From assembly GCF_001742145.1 (NCBI RefSeq), contig NZ_CP015749.1, forward strand, positions 1,674,001 through 1,738,000: a stretch of 64,000 bases of DNA, written 5' to 3'. Both the position numbers and the translations under genes were made by a program. This document shows, piece by piece, positions 8,823-19,238 of this stretch (its first letter is position 1; every line of letters starts with the position of its first letter). The notes below the pieces were generated by a model. That model did no database searches and was not told the DNA's origin. It saw nothing but the letters and a program-made list of their open reading frames with translations. The stretch comes from Pectobacterium parmentieri (lineage in GTDB: Bacteria; Pseudomonadota; Gammaproteobacteria; Enterobacterales; Enterobacteriaceae).

Positions 8823-9053
8823 ATGATGAATTTACAGTCGCTGCTTCCGGTACTACTCTCTACGATCCTCGCATCCTGTGCTCAATACGATTACGATGCA
8901 GATCAAGAGAAGAAATCCACAACAAGCCACTCCAGACCTCAATATAAAGTTAACGATAAAGGAAATTTAATAATAGACAGACGTATGGAGAAGATCCGAA
9001 ACAGAGGTTGTGAAGATAACAGCGTCGATTGTGGGAGAGCCGTCGGCTGGTAA
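8823..9053 (+). CDS. Small predicted lipoprotein of unknown function
   Basis: A 76-residue protein with a type II signal peptide: a short hydrophobic stretch followed by the lipobox LASC at residues 16-19, so the mature protein would start at C19. The mature part is short, hydrophilic and has two more cysteines near the end (RGCEDNSVDCGR), which could form a disulfide in the periplasm. GGAG lies five bases before the first ATG. I do not recognise the family. It stands alone between minE and rnd (convergent), a slot that is empty in E. coli. Confidence 0.65.
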   Translation: MMNLQSLLPVLLSTILASCAQYDYDADQEKKSTTSHSRPQYKVNDKGNLIIDRRMEKIRNRGCEDNSVDCGRAVGW

Positions 9054-9221
9054 TTATTGAATTCGGTGTTGTCTCTGGGTCTCCCGCCACAACAGGGGAA
9101 GACGCAGTTTTTATTTCTACGGCGGTTCTCTACCGCTTTCCCTTCGCCCCATCTGCTGCTTTTTCCAGAATTGAACCGCAGCAACAAATAAGGCGTATTG
9201 AGAATACTCATTTGCAGGTAA

Positions 9222-10346
9222 TTAATAGCCCTGTACGATGTCACGCAGTTCATCGCCATATATCTGGCCACGCCAGCCGGACAACATTTCCGGTGTGTTC
9301 CCGTCTTGCGCCGCTAATTTCCAGTGCCAGTTCAGCAGGCGATTAATTTGACGACGTGATGCCAATAATTCGGCGGATAAGCCGCTCTGTTCACTCGCCC
9401 GCTGTACCAACGCCTTGATATCTTTAAACGCTTTTTTATAACCGGGATGGTCGATCAGATTAATCACTGGCGGTGGGCAATCCACGTCAGCAATGCCGTC
9501 CGTTTGTGCCACACAGTCCAGCAGCGTTTTTCCGTGGTAGCGGATCTCCGGGCCGCTTAGCCCCAGAGAACTCAGCTCCCCCAGCGAAGACGGCAGGCAA
9601 CGCGCCACTTGCAAAAGATTCTCTTCACGCACGACAAAATTCACCGCGCTGTCCCGCTCACGCGCTTTGCGCAAACGCCACTCAGCCAGACGTTGGAGAC
9701 ACGCCAAATTCCGGCCACGTAGCTGCCAGGCGTTGCCAAATTCACGATAGGCCAATGCCGGGGCTAAAATATCCTGTTTACGCTGACAAAGCAGGAGACA
9801 CTCGTCCAACGCGGCGTTCATCCACCCCGCAGCGTCGGTATCCGTCACCAGTTGAATGGCCATCGGCAGCAGGTAGAACACATCAGCGGCCGCGTAATCA
9901 CACTGTTTTTCGCTCAGCGGACGGGCGAGCCAGTCCGTTCTCGACTCGCTTTTATCCAGCGTCACGCCCATGTAGTCGGCCACCAGCGCAGCAAAGCCAT
10001 AAGAAAGTGGCTTGCCTAAAAATGCGGCCAGAATCTGTGTATCAATGAAAGGCGTCGGCAGTGTTCCAAACGTATTGAGAAACACTTCCAGATCCTCGCT
10101 GCCTGCATGCAGAAATTTAGTGACCTGCTCGTCACGCAGCAACGCCTGAAAAGGAGCCCAGTCGGTAATCGTTAACGGATCGATAAGCGAAAGCTGTTCA
10201 CCGTCATACAATTGAATCAACCCTAATTGCGGGTAATACGTGCGAGTTCTGACGAACTCCGTGTCCAATGCCACCTGCGGAAAGCGTTGCGCCTGGGCGC
10301 AGATCTGTTGTAACCCGATGTCGGAAGTGATCAACTGATAATTCAA
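9222..10346 (-). CDS. rnd: Ribonuclease D
   Basis: A 374-residue 3'-5' exoribonuclease of the DEDD family that trims tRNA precursors and other stable RNAs. Exonuclease motifs are ALDTEFVRT (Exo I, residues about 26-34), FLHAGSEDLEVF (Exo II) and CDYAAADVFYLLPM (Exo III). The central HRDC domain contains REENLLQVARCLPSSLGELSSLG, and a second HRDC-like domain closes the protein. The length matches E. coli RNase D. It is downstream of fadD on the same strand, with an intervening terminator and a dispersed repeat. Confidence 0.96.
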   Translation of the reverse strand: MNYQLITSDIGLQQICAQAQRFPQVALDTEFVRTRTYYPQLGLIQLYDGEQLSLIDPLTITDWAPFQALLRDEQVTKFLHAGSEDLEVFLNTFGTLPTPFIDTQILAAFLGKPLSYGFAALVADYMGVTLDKSESRTDWLARPLSEKQCDYAAADVFYLLPMAIQLVTDTDAAGWMNAALDECLLLCQRKQDILAPALAYREFGNAWQLRGRNLACLQRLAEWRLRKARERDSAVNFVVREENLLQVARCLPSSLGELSSLGLSGPEIRYHGKTLLDCVAQTDGIADVDCPPPVINLIDHPGYKKAFKDIKALVQRASEQSGLSAELLASRRQINRLLNWHWKLAAQDGNTPEMLSGWRGQIYGDELRDIVQGY

Positions 10347-10420
10347 AACGTCATTCTCTTGGTTGTTTTACTTTACGGTTCTGGGTCAAATCCGTATCGC
10401 CGTAAAAAATTCCCGGCGGA

Positions 10421-10459
10421 AATTTTTAACGTCGCAAGCGACGGCCCATAGGGTGACGG
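10421..10459. repeat. Dispersed repeat, copy A
   Basis: AACGTCGCAAGCGACGGCCC followed by a TAGGGTGACGG end. Copies of the same unit occur at 63828-63875 and, inverted, at 49005-49055. The core CGTCGC-NN-GCGACG is a palindrome. All three copies are intergenic and near a terminator. I do not know a name for this family. Confidence 0.7.
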
Positions 10460-10474
10460 CTGTTCGTCCGTCAT

Positions 10475-10506
10475 AAAAAAGAACGCCGGATAAACCGGCG
10501 TGAAAA
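10475..10506 (-). terminator. Terminator of fadD
   Basis: On the minus strand CACGCCGG and CCGGCGT pair around TTTAT and are followed by TCTTTTTT. It lies 50 bp beyond the fadD stop codon. Confidence 0.8.
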
Positions 10507-10556
10507 CATCATATCGCGTCCTGCCTCTCTCTGGCAGTCGTTTTCGTGGAAAATCG

Positions 10557-12242
10557 TCAGGCGGCAGCGTCTTTCTTCGCCTTCTTATCTTCACGTAATT
10601 CGCGGCGCAGAATTTTCCCGACGTTGGATTTCGGTAAATCCTCACAAAATTCGATCTCTTTCGGCACTTTATAGCCCGTAAGATTACGGCGACAGTGGGT
10701 AACGAGCTCCTCTTTCGTTAACGAGTTATCACGCCTTACCACAAAGGCTTTTACTGCCTCACCGGAGACCTCACTTTCTACCCCAACCACCGCCGATTCG
10801 GACACTTTGGGGTGACGGCTGATCACATCTTCAATTTCCGTCGGGTAGACGTTAAAGCCGGAAACCAGAATCATGTCTTTCTTACGATCGATTACCCGCA
10901 GGAATCCTTCATCATCAGAAGTGACAATGTCACCCGTTGCCAACCAACCGTCTTTCAGTACCTCATCCGTCGCGGCAGGCTGCTGCCAGTACCCTAACAT
11001 TATCTGTGGCCCATGCACCCACAATTCACCGGACTCGCCCGGCCCCACATCGTTGCCGTTATCGTCGATAATTCTGACATCTGTTGATGCTACTGGCAGT
11101 CCGATACTGCCGCTATAGTGCTTGAGATCGTAGGGGTTCACAGCCACCAGAGGGGAACTTTCGGTTAAGCCATATCCTTCAAGCAGATGTTTGCCCGTGA
11201 GTTTCTCCCAGCGTTCCGCCACAGCCCGTTGCACTGACGCACCTCCGCCAACGGATAACCGCAGTGTCGAGAAATCAAGCTCATGGAACTCTTTATTATT
11301 GAGCAACGCATTAAACAGCGTATTGACGCCCGTAATCGCAGTGAAAGGATATTGCTTCAGTTCTTTTACTACCGCGGGAATATCTCGGGGATTGGTGATC
11401 AACAGATTCTGTCCGCCCAGTTCAAAGAAAAGCAGACAGTTAGCCGTCAAAGCAAAAATGTGGTACAGCGGTAACGCCGTGACCACCCATTCATTCCCTT
11501 CCCTCAACACCGGGCCATAAGCCGCAAGACACTGTGCCACATTCGCCTGCATATTGCGGTGCGTGAGCATCGCGCCTTTGGCAACGCCCGTCGTACCGCC
11601 AGTATATTGCAGAAAGGCAAGATCGCTATTGATGATGTCAGGCCGAACATACTGCTGACGCCGCCCTTCTTGCAACACACGACGAAACGAGATGGCATCC
11701 GGTAAATGATATTTGGGCACCAGTCGCTTAATGTATTTCACTACAAAGTTAACCAACGTGCCTTTTGCCGTGGATAGCTGGTCGCCCATACGGGTCAGGA
11801 TAACGTGCTTCACTGCCGTATTATGAACAACTTTTTCCAGCGTATGCGCGAAGTTAGACACAATAACAATCGTGCTGGCACCGCTGTCTTTTAGCTGGTG
11901 TTCCAGTTCACGCGGCGTGTACAGCGGGTTAACGTTGACGACCACCATACCCGCACGCAGCACACCAAACAGCGCAACAGGGTATTGCAACAGGTTGGGC
12001 ATCATCAACGCTACGCGATCGCCTTTCTGCAATTTAAGCTGGTTTTGCAGATAGGCCGCAAACGCCCGGCTCCGCTCTTCCAACTTGCGAAACGTCATCA
12101 CTTCACCCATGTTGATGAATGCAGGTCGATCGGCGTAACGCCTTACGTTATTTTCAAACATGTCAATCAACGACGAATAGCGATCGGGATCAATTTCCGC
12201 CGGAACGTCTGCCGGATAACGTGATAACCAAATTTTTTCCAA
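10557..12242 (-). CDS. fadD: Long-chain-fatty-acid--CoA ligase FadD
   Basis: FadD activates exogenous long-chain fatty acids to acyl-CoA at the inner face of the membrane. The adenylate-forming signatures are [18 protein letters not shown] (ATP loop, near residue 213), [10 protein letters not shown] and [16 protein letters not shown] (fatty acyl-CoA synthetase motif). A TTG start at 12242 is chosen: GGGAG lies eight bases upstream, similarity to E. coli FadD begins exactly there ([14 protein letters not shown]), E. coli also uses TTG, and the length becomes 561 residues as in E. coli. An in-frame ATG lies 18 codons upstream. A FadR operator precedes it. Confidence 0.95.
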   Translation of the reverse strand: MEKIWLSRYPADVPAEIDPDRYSSLIDMFENNVRRYADRPAFINMGEVMTFRKLEERSRAFAAYLQNQLKLQKGDRVALMMPNLLQYPVALFGVLRAGMVVVNVNPLYTPRELEHQLKDSGASTIVIVSNFAHTLEKVVHNTAVKHVILTRMGDQLSTAKGTLVNFVVKYIKRLVPKYHLPDAISFRRVLQEGRRQQYVRPDIINSDLAFLQYTGGTTGVAKGAMLTHRNMQANVAQCLAAYGPVLREGNEWVVTALPLYHIFALTANCLLFFELGGQNLLITNPRDIPAVVKELKQYPFTAITGVNTLFNALLNNKEFHELDFSTLRLSVGGGASVQRAVAERWEKLTGKHLLEGYGLTESSPLVAVNPYDLKHYSGSIGLPVASTDVRIIDDNGNDVGPGESGELWVHGPQIMLGYWQQPAATDEVLKDGWLATGDIVTSDDEGFLRVIDRKKDMILVSGFNVYPTEIEDVISRHPKVSESAVVGVESEVSGEAVKAFVVRRDNSLTKEELVTHCRRNLTGYKVPKEIEFCEDLPKSNVGKILRRELREDKKAKKDAAA

Positions 12243-12316
12243 GACGTCACTCCCGAGATATTTTTTTAGTGGCATCGTCGTCGCCCTCATAGGCATATAG
12301 TTATTAACATTATTTT

Positions 12317-12333
12317 AACTCAGCCTACCAGTT
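12317..12333 (-). promoter_or_regulatory. FadR operator upstream of fadD
   Basis: Read on the minus strand the site is AACTGGTAGGCTGAGTT, which fits the FadR pattern (CTGGT, spacer, half-site ending GAGTT) and closely resembles the known E. coli fadD operator, including the AT-rich sequence that follows. It lies about 75 bp before the TTG start, where repression by FadR would be expected. Confidence 0.75.
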
Positions 12334-12386
12334 AGCTAACAAACAATGTTAAGGTTGCGAGAACGATCACTAATTTATTCTTTATT

Positions 12387-12421
12387 CAAAAAAAATCAGG
12401 CGACCTGCGTCGCCTGATCTC
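12387..12421 (-). terminator. Terminator of yeaY
   Basis: ATCAGGCGAC and GTCGCCTGAT form a ten-bp stem with a four-base loop; on the minus strand it is followed by seven or more T. It lies 70 bp past the yeaY stop codon. Confidence 0.85.
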
Positions 12422-12488
12422 TTTACGTCGAACGAAATAATTTTAGAACCTACCCAGGTTCAAAATGACAAGTAAAATAGCCCTATTC

Positions 12489-13112
12489 TTATTCTGTCAC
12501 GATATTCTCAATCCGGGCCGGGCCAGGCCAACCGCCGTCAAACCCCCATCCTGGCCCCCAGCCATAACCGTAACCTGCACGCCATCCCCACGGGCCATAG
12601 CCGCCAGGCGGCACCATCAGACGCTGCACGACATTCCAGCGTTTGTAACCTTGCGCATCGATCACGACATAGCGATAAGGTTTATCACCGATAGCGCCCT
12701 GTTCTGTGCCAACAATCGGGCCAACAACGGTCACCAGTTGGTCTTTAAAATCGACCGGTTCGAGAAAGCGATTCACATAGGCGATAAAGCGCCCTTCTGA
12801 CGGCATATCCAACAGCGGTTTCGCCCCGCTATCCAGCGGCATACTGGCAATTTCCAGACGGGTTTTATTCGCTTCATTGCGGATGCTGACCACTCGCCCG
12901 CCAAAACGAGACTCCTGACCGACATAAATCTGCGGCGCATTCATCACTCGTACCAAGTCGTCTTGTGGCGTTGGCGACGTGCCTTTGATGGCATCCGGCA
13001 CCGTGACACAACCTGAAAGCAACAGCGCTGCCGCAGCTATCATAGAAAGGCGTGCGCTTTTTCGATTCAGATGCATTCTCTTCATGCGCATACTTTTTAT
13101 TTGTACAAACAT
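12489..13112 (-). CDS. yeaY: Slp family outer-membrane lipoprotein YeaY
   Basis: A 207-residue lipoprotein of the Slp/YeaY family. From the chosen ATG (13112, preceded by GGAGG at nine bases) the signal peptide is long and basic, then [10 protein letters not shown] gives a lipobox with lipidated cysteine near residue 34. The C terminus is a low-complexity glycine, tryptophan and tyrosine stretch ([18 protein letters not shown]). Internal ATG codons at residues 8, 10 and 13 could also start the protein. Position between fadD and tsaB matches E. coli. Function is unknown beyond outer-membrane location and, in slp, starvation or acid response. Confidence 0.88.
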   Translation of the reverse strand: MFVQIKSMRMKRMHLNRKSARLSMIAAAALLLSGCVTVPDAIKGTSPTPQDDLVRVMNAPQIYVGQESRFGGRVVSIRNEANKTRLEIASMPLDSGAKPLLDMPSEGRFIAYVNRFLEPVDFKDQLVTVVGPIVGTEQGAIGDKPYRYVVIDAQGYKRWNVVQRLMVPPGGYGPWGWRAGYGYGWGPGWGFDGGWPGPARIENIVTE

Positions 13113-13209
13113 GGCACAACCTCCTCTCAGATATCTGACAGTTAGACTGCTCAGCATCGAATAAGTTGCTGTTTATTCCCGCGATACATCACGCCGAATG
13201 TGCGCTCTA

Positions 13210-13911
13210 CTACTCGCGGCCGGGTAGCTTTTTCCAGGTCACTTCATTGCGCAGGTAGCGCGGTTGCGCATTCTCAACGCTGACCGCTTTTCCTGCCTGC
13301 CAGAGCCGACAGGCCAGCGGTAGCATATCCTGCGCCTGCGGCAGCAGCATGTCACCCGTCGTTAATACCAACGATGGATGCTTGACCAATTCTGGATAGG
13401 TTTCCCATCCAGTTCCGACCGTGGTCCATTCGCCTGACAGCGCAACCGTTAACGCCTGCACCTGTTCAGGTTTCAATACCGCTTCTTCAGATTCCCCCTG
13501 CCAGCCGCCGTCAGCATCGCGCTGATAACAGCCCCAGTAGACTTCTCCCATCCGCGCATCGATGGCAGCCAGCACTTGCGTCGCCTGCCTCTGGCGGAAA
13601 GCACCCTCCGCCATCGCCGCCAGTGACGATACACCAAGCAACGGTAAATCTGCACCCAGCGCCAACCCTTGCGCAATGCCGATACCAATCCGCACACCGG
13701 TAAAACTTCCCGGCCCCTGACCAAAGGCCAGCGCATCAAGATCCTTGAGCGTCAGGCCGCTGTCGGCCAGCACCCGCTGAACCATCGGCAGGATACGTTG
13801 TGTATGTTCACGGGGACAAATTTCGAACAGAGAATGAATTTCACCTTCATTCCATAGTGCGACGGAACAGGCTTCCGTTGCGGTATCAAGCGCTAGAATT
13901 CGCGTAGACAT
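13210..13911 (-). CDS. tsaB: tRNA threonylcarbamoyladenosine biosynthesis protein TsaB
   Basis: TsaB (YeaZ) is the non-catalytic partner of TsaD in the complex that adds the t6A modification at position 37 of ANN-decoding tRNAs. The 233-residue product has the ASKHA-type N terminus [19 protein letters not shown], then [15 protein letters not shown] near residues 64-78, both diagnostic. Length is typical. Positioned between yeaY and yoaA on the same strand as in E. coli. Confidence 0.95.
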   Translation of the reverse strand: MSTRILALDTATEACSVALWNEGEIHSLFEICPREHTQRILPMVQRVLADSGLTLKDLDALAFGQGPGSFTGVRIGIGIAQGLALGADLPLLGVSSLAAMAEGAFRQRQATQVLAAIDARMGEVYWGCYQRDADGGWQGESEEAVLKPEQVQALTVALSGEWTTVGTGWETYPELVKHPSLVLTTGDMLLPQAQDMLPLACRLWQAGKAVSVENAQPRYLRNEVTWKKLPGRE

Positions 13912-14025
13912 GCCAACCTCAGGCAGGATAAATAAATCTTAATAACCGGCATCATAGCATAAGCCCCTGTCGTGCCGCAGCCATTCCCGCCGTTGGTCAG
14001 GCCATACGGCAATCGCCAATTGGGA

Positions 14026-15945
14026 TTACGTGCTACGCGTCAGGAAGGTAATCGCTTGCTGAATATCACGCGTACGCGGTGTCGGCGGCAAACTGTTAAG
14101 AAACACCGCACCATATGGCCGCATCACCAGTCGATTATCGCAAATCACAATCACACCACGATCCTCGACGTCACGGATGAGGCGTCCTACTCCTTGTTTC
14201 AGGGTAATTACCGCATCAGGGACTTGCACATCGTCGAACGGCTCGCCGCCGCGCAGACGACAATCTTCTATACGCGCCTTCAGCAGCGGATCGTCCGGCG
14301 AAGTAAACGGCAATTTATCGATAATGACGCAGGATAACGTATCACCGCGCACATCCACACCTTCCCAGAAGCTGCTGGTCGCCACCAGCAAGGCATTACC
14401 CGCCGAGACAAACTGCGACAGCAACTGCGCCTTGCCAGTTTCGCCCTGTAACAGCACCGGTAGCGTCAGCGTAGCACGGAACTCGGCGGCTAAATCACGC
14501 ATCATCTGATGAGAGGTACACAGCATAAAGCAGCGCCCTTGATTCGCTTCAATCAACGGCCGTAGCATCGCTGCCAGCCTTTTCGCCGCACCGGGGCGAT
14601 TGGTTTCCGGCAAGTTGCGAGGGACACAGAGCAGCGCCTGATTGGCATAATCAAACGGGCTGGGTAACAAGAGCGTATTTGCATTATCCAACCCCAGCCT
14701 ATCGGTGAAGTGGAAAAGTTGATCGTTAACAGACAGGGTGGCGGAGGTAAACACCCAGGCCGCAGGCTTCTCCTTTATCAATTCGCGAAAGCGATCGGCG
14801 ACGGACAACGGTGTCAGCGCCAACACAAAATGACGAGAATTACATTCATACCAATAGCTATATCCCGGCAACTGGACGTCTTTCAGCCGTTTTAGTCGGT
14901 TGCGGTAAAGTGTGGCGCGTTCAAAGGCCACATCCAGCAATGCTGAACGCCCCAGCGACAGTTTTGCGACGTCGTAGCACAGTTCCAGCGCGTCATCCAG
15001 CAACAGCAGCGCACGCTGAAGCGGCGGCTGTTCGAGCACATCGCGTAAGTTACCGCGAAACCCCGGATCGCCCAGCGCCAACCGAAAATCCTGCGTACTT
15101 TGCGTCAGGCGATCGGCACTTTTCTGTAGCTGAGAGGCATCGCGCACTTCGGTGCGGTAAGCAATGATGATGTCTTTTGCCAGATCCAGCAGTTGGCGGC
15201 TGGAAAGCTGCTGACCAAAATATTGGCTGGCGATATCGGGGATCTGGTGGGCCTCATCGAAAATCACGACGTCGCTTTCCGGGATCAGCTCCGCAAAACC
15301 CGTTTCCTTCACCACCATATCAGCCAAATAAAGATGATGGTTAACCACCACAATATCGGCATCCATCGCTTTGCGCCGTGCCTTCACCACGAAGCACTCT
15401 TTATAATGCGGGCAATCGCTGCCCAGACAGTTATCGTTGGTACTGGTCACGAGTGGCCAGATCGTACTGTCTTCCGCCACGCCTGCACAGGTCGTGACAT
15501 CGCCTTCTGTCGTTTCCGACGACCAGCCGCGTAGCCTGACCAGCTCGCTCAGCGTTTCGCCGGGTAAATCACCGCCCCCCAGCGATTGCTGTTCAAGCCG
15601 TTCCAGACAGAGATAGTTAGAACGGCCTTTCAGCAGCGCTAACTTGCCTTTGTACTTCAGCGCCTGCGCAACCGTCGGTAAATCGCGGCTATAGAGCTGA
15701 TCCTGTAGCGCTTTCGAACCGGTCGAGATGATGACTTTTTTATCCGAACGCAAGGCTGGCGCAAGGTAAGCATAGGTTTTGCCGGTTCCGGTTCCCGCTT
15801 CCACCACTAGCGCCGTTTTATCGTCGATAGCCCGCATGACGGCCTGCGCCATCTGCCGCTGTGGTTCACGAGGCCTGAAGCCCGTGATCGCCTTCGCCAG
15901 CGCGCCGTCATTAGCAAAATCATCGATTACCCGATCGTTCGTCAC
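14026..15945 (-). CDS. yoaA: DinG-family ATP-dependent helicase YoaA
   Basis: A 639-residue XPD/DinG-like superfamily 2 helicase. Motif I is EAGTGTGKTYAYLAP (about residues 50-64), motif II is VIFDEAHQIPD (DEAH box), and the cysteine set around TTCAGV and CLGSDCPHYKEC is where XPD-type enzymes bind a 4Fe-4S cluster. The helicase C-terminal part includes GVGRLIRDVEDRG (motif VI). In E. coli YoaA works with HolC (polymerase III chi) in tolerance of replication-blocking lesions. Same strand and order as E. coli (tsaB-yoaA), divergent from yoaB. Confidence 0.94.
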   Translation of the reverse strand: MTNDRVIDDFANDGALAKAITGFRPREPQRQMAQAVMRAIDDKTALVVEAGTGTGKTYAYLAPALRSDKKVIISTGSKALQDQLYSRDLPTVAQALKYKGKLALLKGRSNYLCLERLEQQSLGGGDLPGETLSELVRLRGWSSETTEGDVTTCAGVAEDSTIWPLVTSTNDNCLGSDCPHYKECFVVKARRKAMDADIVVVNHHLYLADMVVKETGFAELIPESDVVIFDEAHQIPDIASQYFGQQLSSRQLLDLAKDIIIAYRTEVRDASQLQKSADRLTQSTQDFRLALGDPGFRGNLRDVLEQPPLQRALLLLDDALELCYDVAKLSLGRSALLDVAFERATLYRNRLKRLKDVQLPGYSYWYECNSRHFVLALTPLSVADRFRELIKEKPAAWVFTSATLSVNDQLFHFTDRLGLDNANTLLLPSPFDYANQALLCVPRNLPETNRPGAAKRLAAMLRPLIEANQGRCFMLCTSHQMMRDLAAEFRATLTLPVLLQGETGKAQLLSQFVSAGNALLVATSSFWEGVDVRGDTLSCVIIDKLPFTSPDDPLLKARIEDCRLRGGEPFDDVQVPDAVITLKQGVGRLIRDVEDRGVIVICDNRLVMRPYGAVFLNSLPPTPRTRDIQQAITFLTRST

Positions 15946-16129
15946 GCCTGCTCTCTTTTCAAAGGAATTAAAGCTATAAGCCCCTAACCGTTTCAGGCTG
16001 CGGCAAAAATATCGCGCTGATTATGCCAAGAGTCACTCGGCGCTACCACCTTAAATCGGGAAAGCGGGTCGATGCCTGCTGTGTTAGGCTTGGCGATTCG
16101 CTTTTATTACGTTAGGAGGAACTTCACCC

Positions 16130-16474
16130 ATGGCAATCACACGAATTAATCCAGAAGCACGCTGGTCAGACGCCGTTATCTATAACAACACACTCTACTA
16201 CACCAGCGTGCCAGAGAATCTGGATGACGACGCGCAGTCGCAGACGGAAAACGCACTGGGGGCGTTAGATGCGATCCTGCAACAGGCGGGAACGGATAAG
16301 AGCAAGTTGCTGGACGTGACGATTTTTCTCGCCGATGCCGATGATTTCGCCGCGATGAACGCCGCGTGGGATGCCTGGGTCGTGGCTGGCAGCGCACCAG
16401 TACGCTGCACCGTGCAAGCGAAGCTGATGCATCCGAAATTTAAAGTCGAAATAAAAGCAATCGCGGCGATATAA
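16130..16474 (+). CDS. yoaB: RidA family protein YoaB
   Basis: A 114-residue member of the YjgF/YER057c/UK114 (RidA) superfamily, which forms trimers and, in RidA itself, hydrolyses reactive enamine/imine intermediates. Family features are the central DAILQQAGTDKSKLLDVTIFL and the C-terminal APVRCTVQAKL segment that holds the conserved arginine. AGGAGGAA lies ten bases before the start, a strong ribosome-binding site. Divergent from yoaA and convergent with yoaH, as in E. coli. Whether this paralogue has deaminase activity cannot be told from sequence alone. Confidence 0.92.
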   Translation: MAITRINPEARWSDAVIYNNTLYYTSVPENLDDDAQSQTENALGALDAILQQAGTDKSKLLDVTIFLADADDFAAMNAAWDAWVVAGSAPVRCTVQAKLMHPKFKVEIKAIAAI

Positions 16475-16503
16475 ACCGCCAGCTTTTTACAGGGGAAGCG
16501 CGC

Positions 16504-16746
16504 TTACTGCTCTTCCTCCTCTTCACCATCGTCAAAATGATATTCATCATCACCGTCATTAACCATGTCATCATCGTCTTCGTCAAACATCATCGCAACG
16601 CTGCCACCCTTATGGTTTTCGCGAATTTCCGCCGCGACGAGCGCGATCGCCTGACCGCTGCTCATGCCCTCAGACATCAGTTCCTGAATGCGCTCTACCG
16701 CATCTTGCTGCTGTTTATGTGTCAGCGCGGGCATACCTGCAATCAT
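16504..16746 (-). CDS. yoaH: YoaH family protein (UPF0181)
   Basis: An 80-residue protein with the conserved [34 protein letters not shown] core of the UPF0181 family. The C terminus (about 50-80) is an extreme run of D and E residues, longer than in E. coli YoaH (59 residues). AGGAA lies six bases before the ATG at 16746. Function is unknown. Divergent from pabB with 130 bp between. Confidence 0.88.
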   Translation of the reverse strand: MIAGMPALTHKQQQDAVERIQELMSEGMSSGQAIALVAAEIRENHKGGSVAMMFDEDDDDMVNDGDDEYHFDDGEEEEEQ

Positions 16747-16876
16747 GATAATTTCCTGGTTGATAAATTCTTGCGTATCATCGCACGCCCGCTTTGAGAT
16801 ACACCACTATTTCTGCTTTGTGGTACGCTGTAGCCAGTAAAATCGACACGATACTTTATAGACACCACACGAAAAC

Positions 16877-18307
16877 ATGACTGCCGCCAACACGATTCAC
16901 GTGACCAATACCAGCGATTCGGGCTCCGCCGTTGTCTATCACGCGCTGCCATATTACCCGAATGTTCTGCTCGATCGCTTTGCCCCCTTTTCCCAACAGC
17001 CGTGGGCTATGTTGCTGCATTCTGGGTTTGCCGATCATCCGCACAATCGTTTTGACATCATGGTCGCTGACCCGCGCGTCACGCTGTGTACCCGCGGAAG
17101 CGAGACCGAAATCATAAGTGACGGCGTAACGAACACCGTAGAGGGTGACCCATTTATCCTGCTGCAACAGCAGCTTGATACGCTGTCATTACCCGTCGAA
17201 GCACATCCTGATTTTCCCTTTCAGGGCGGCGCATTAGGTCTGTTCGGTTATGATTTGGGACGTCAGATTGAAACGTTGCCCACTCAGGCCGACCAGGATA
17301 TTGACCTGCCGGATATGGCGATTGGTTTATACGATTGGGCGCTGATTGCCGACCACCACAGGCAAACATTAACGCTGATCGTACATCATTCCCTTCAGGC
17401 GCGACTCGATTGGTTAGCAACCTCGCCAGTCAACGAGACGCAAGTCAATTTCAGCCTGAACAGCAACTGGCAGCCAAATATGTCACGCGCCGAATACGGC
17501 GAAAAATTCCGCAAAATACAGGACTATCTTCTGGCGGGCGATTGCTATCAGGTCAATTTGGCACAGCGTTTTTCTGCGGCTTACGCTGGCGATGAATGGC
17601 AGGCGTTTTTACGCTTGTCCGCAGGAAATAAAGCCCCCTTTTCTGCTTTTCTGTGCCTGCCGGAAAATACCGTGATCAGCGTGTCGCCGGAACGCTTTCT
17701 CTGGCTGGAAAATAACCGCATCCAAACGCGCCCGATTAAAGGCACATTACCGCGACTCCCAGACCCGGATGCAGATAAGCAACAGGCGGACCGGCTCGCC
17801 CGTTCAGAGAAAGATCGTGCAGAAAACCTGATGATTGTCGATCTCCTGCGTAACGATATCGGTCGCGTTGCGGTTCCGGGTAGCGTTCGCGTGCCAGAAC
17901 TGTTTGTCGTTGAGCCTTTTCCCGCAGTACACCATCTGGTCAGCACGATTGAAGCACAGCTACCAGAAAATTGCCCTGCGACCACGCTGCTACGCGCCTG
18001 TTTCCCCGGCGGGTCGATCACTGGCGCACCAAAAATCCGTGCCATGCAGATTATTGAAGAGTTGGAACCTCAGCGTCGGAATGCCTACTGCGGCAGCATT
18101 GGCTACATTAGCCTGTGCGGAACCATGGACACCAATATCACCATCAGGACGTTATTAACCGAACGCGGCAGAATCTACTGCTGGGCGGGTGGCGGTATTG
18201 TTGCCGACAGTCAGGAACAGGCGGAATATCAGGAAACGTTTGATAAAGTGGGCCGTATTCTTCCCCTGCTGGAGGATTCCCAGATAATTCAGGTACTAAA
18301 TAAATGA
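16877..18307 (+). CDS. pabB: Aminodeoxychorismate synthase component I (PabB)
   Basis: A 476-residue chorismate-binding enzyme that, with PabA, turns chorismate and glutamine into 4-amino-4-deoxychorismate for folate synthesis. The catalytic lysine sits in the RPIKGTLPR motif (PabB has PIKGT where TrpE has P-x-AGT), and [23 protein letters not shown] and the C-terminal [17 protein letters not shown] are chorismate-binding signatures. It overlaps the start of nudL by four bases (ATGA), so the two are translationally coupled. Confidence 0.95.
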   Translation: MTAANTIHVTNTSDSGSAVVYHALPYYPNVLLDRFAPFSQQPWAMLLHSGFADHPHNRFDIMVADPRVTLCTRGSETEIISDGVTNTVEGDPFILLQQQLDTLSLPVEAHPDFPFQGGALGLFGYDLGRQIETLPTQADQDIDLPDMAIGLYDWALIADHHRQTLTLIVHHSLQARLDWLATSPVNETQVNFSLNSNWQPNMSRAEYGEKFRKIQDYLLAGDCYQVNLAQRFSAAYAGDEWQAFLRLSAGNKAPFSAFLCLPENTVISVSPERFLWLENNRIQTRPIKGTLPRLPDPDADKQQADRLARSEKDRAENLMIVDLLRNDIGRVAVPGSVRVPELFVVEPFPAVHHLVSTIEAQLPENCPATTLLRACFPGGSITGAPKIRAMQIIEELEPQRRNAYCGSIGYISLCGTMDTNITIRTLLTERGRIYCWAGGGIVADSQEQAEYQETFDKVGRILPLLEDSQIIQVLNK

Positions 18308-18897
18308 GTGAGATCGCCTTGCCGCCAGCGTCGTTTGCGCTGAATGACTTTATTACGCGCTTTCAGTTACAGCTTCCTCCACCGCTGCGGCCAGTGCATC
18401 AACAACGTCAGGCGGCGGTTCTGGTGCCGATTATCTGTCACCCTACCCCCACGCTGCTCTTGACCCGGCGGTCTACCGACCTGCGTAAGCATGCCGGGCA
18501 AGTGGCGTTCCCCGGCGGTGCGGCAGATAAAACGGATCGTTCGATCATCGAAACCGCGCTGCGTGAAGCGCAGGAAGAAGTGGCAATCCCACCGGAGAAT
18601 GTTCAGGTGTTGGGCATCTTACCGCCGTTGGACAGCGTCAGTGGCTTTCAGGTCACGCCTGTCGTCGGGCTGATCGCCGCACAGACTCGCTTCCACCCCA
18701 ATGAAGATGAAGTCGCCGAGCTGTTTGAAATGCCACTGGATGAAGCTTTCGCGCTGACGCGCTACTACCCGCTGGATATTGAGCGCAAGCAGCAACGGCA
18801 CCGAGTTTATCTCTCCTGGTATCAGCAGCAGTTTGTCTGGGGACTGACTGCCGCCATCATCCACCAGCTTGCGTTACAGATTTCCGACAGGCCCTAA
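18304..18897 (+). CDS. nudL: Nudix hydrolase NudL (CoA pyrophosphatase family)
   Basis: A 197-residue Nudix protein. The Nudix box runs from [12 protein letters not shown] through [13 protein letters not shown] (about residues 69-100), and it is preceded by the [19 protein letters not shown] signature of the CoA pyrophosphatase (UPF0035/NudL) subgroup. Predicted to split CoA or related pyrophosphates. Its ATG overlaps the pabB stop, as in E. coli. A weak GC-rich hairpin with TTTTT (18902-18926) follows the stop codon. Confidence 0.93.
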   Translation: MSEIALPPASFALNDFITRFQLQLPPPLRPVHQQRQAAVLVPIICHPTPTLLLTRRSTDLRKHAGQVAFPGGAADKTDRSIIETALREAQEEVAIPPENVQVLGILPPLDSVSGFQVTPVVGLIAAQTRFHPNEDEVAELFEMPLDEAFALTRYYPLDIERKQQRHRVYLSWYQQQFVWGLTAAIIHQLALQISDRP

Positions 18898-18901
18898 GCT
18901 C

Positions 18902-18926
18902 AAGGCCGTGCTCGGCGGCTTTTTAA
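18902..18926 (+). terminator. Possible terminator after pabB-nudL
   Basis: GGCCG, loop TGCT, CGGC, then GGCTTTTTAA. The stem is short, so the call is tentative. Confidence 0.45.
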
Positions 18927-19238
18927 CGCGTCACTTCTTTTCCTTCACCAAATATCCTTACGTTAAAAACTGGCCCTTCGCTCAAAAATCATTCATTCAT
19001 ATTATATACAATGGCTTACGTCGTGTTTGAGATAAGTTAAATTATGCATTGGCATAAGTTTATTTCATGCGAAAAAGAAAGCCACGCAACATATTCCACA
19101 CTACAATAGCGCGTTTTAACGAGTTTTATTCTAATATTTGGGCATATCTCCACTACAATTCAGGTCATGTCTCGCCAGAAGCGAAAACTGGCGGCCAGAA
19201 AATAGCGGGTACGGCTCTGAGTCTCAGAGGAGTTTGGT
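18927..19238. other. Intergenic region upstream of sdaA
   Basis: About 310 bp without a convincing gene. It is AT-rich from 18990 to 19140 and must hold the sdaA promoter. GAGG followed by AGT lies just before the GTG start. E. coli sdaA is controlled by Lrp and other regulators; I cannot point to a defined operator here. Confidence 0.4.

Noticed and set aside
10373..10645. A 90-codon minus-strand frame between rnd and fadD
   Set aside because: It overlaps the fadD 3' end, the fadD terminator and the dispersed repeat; no coding signals.
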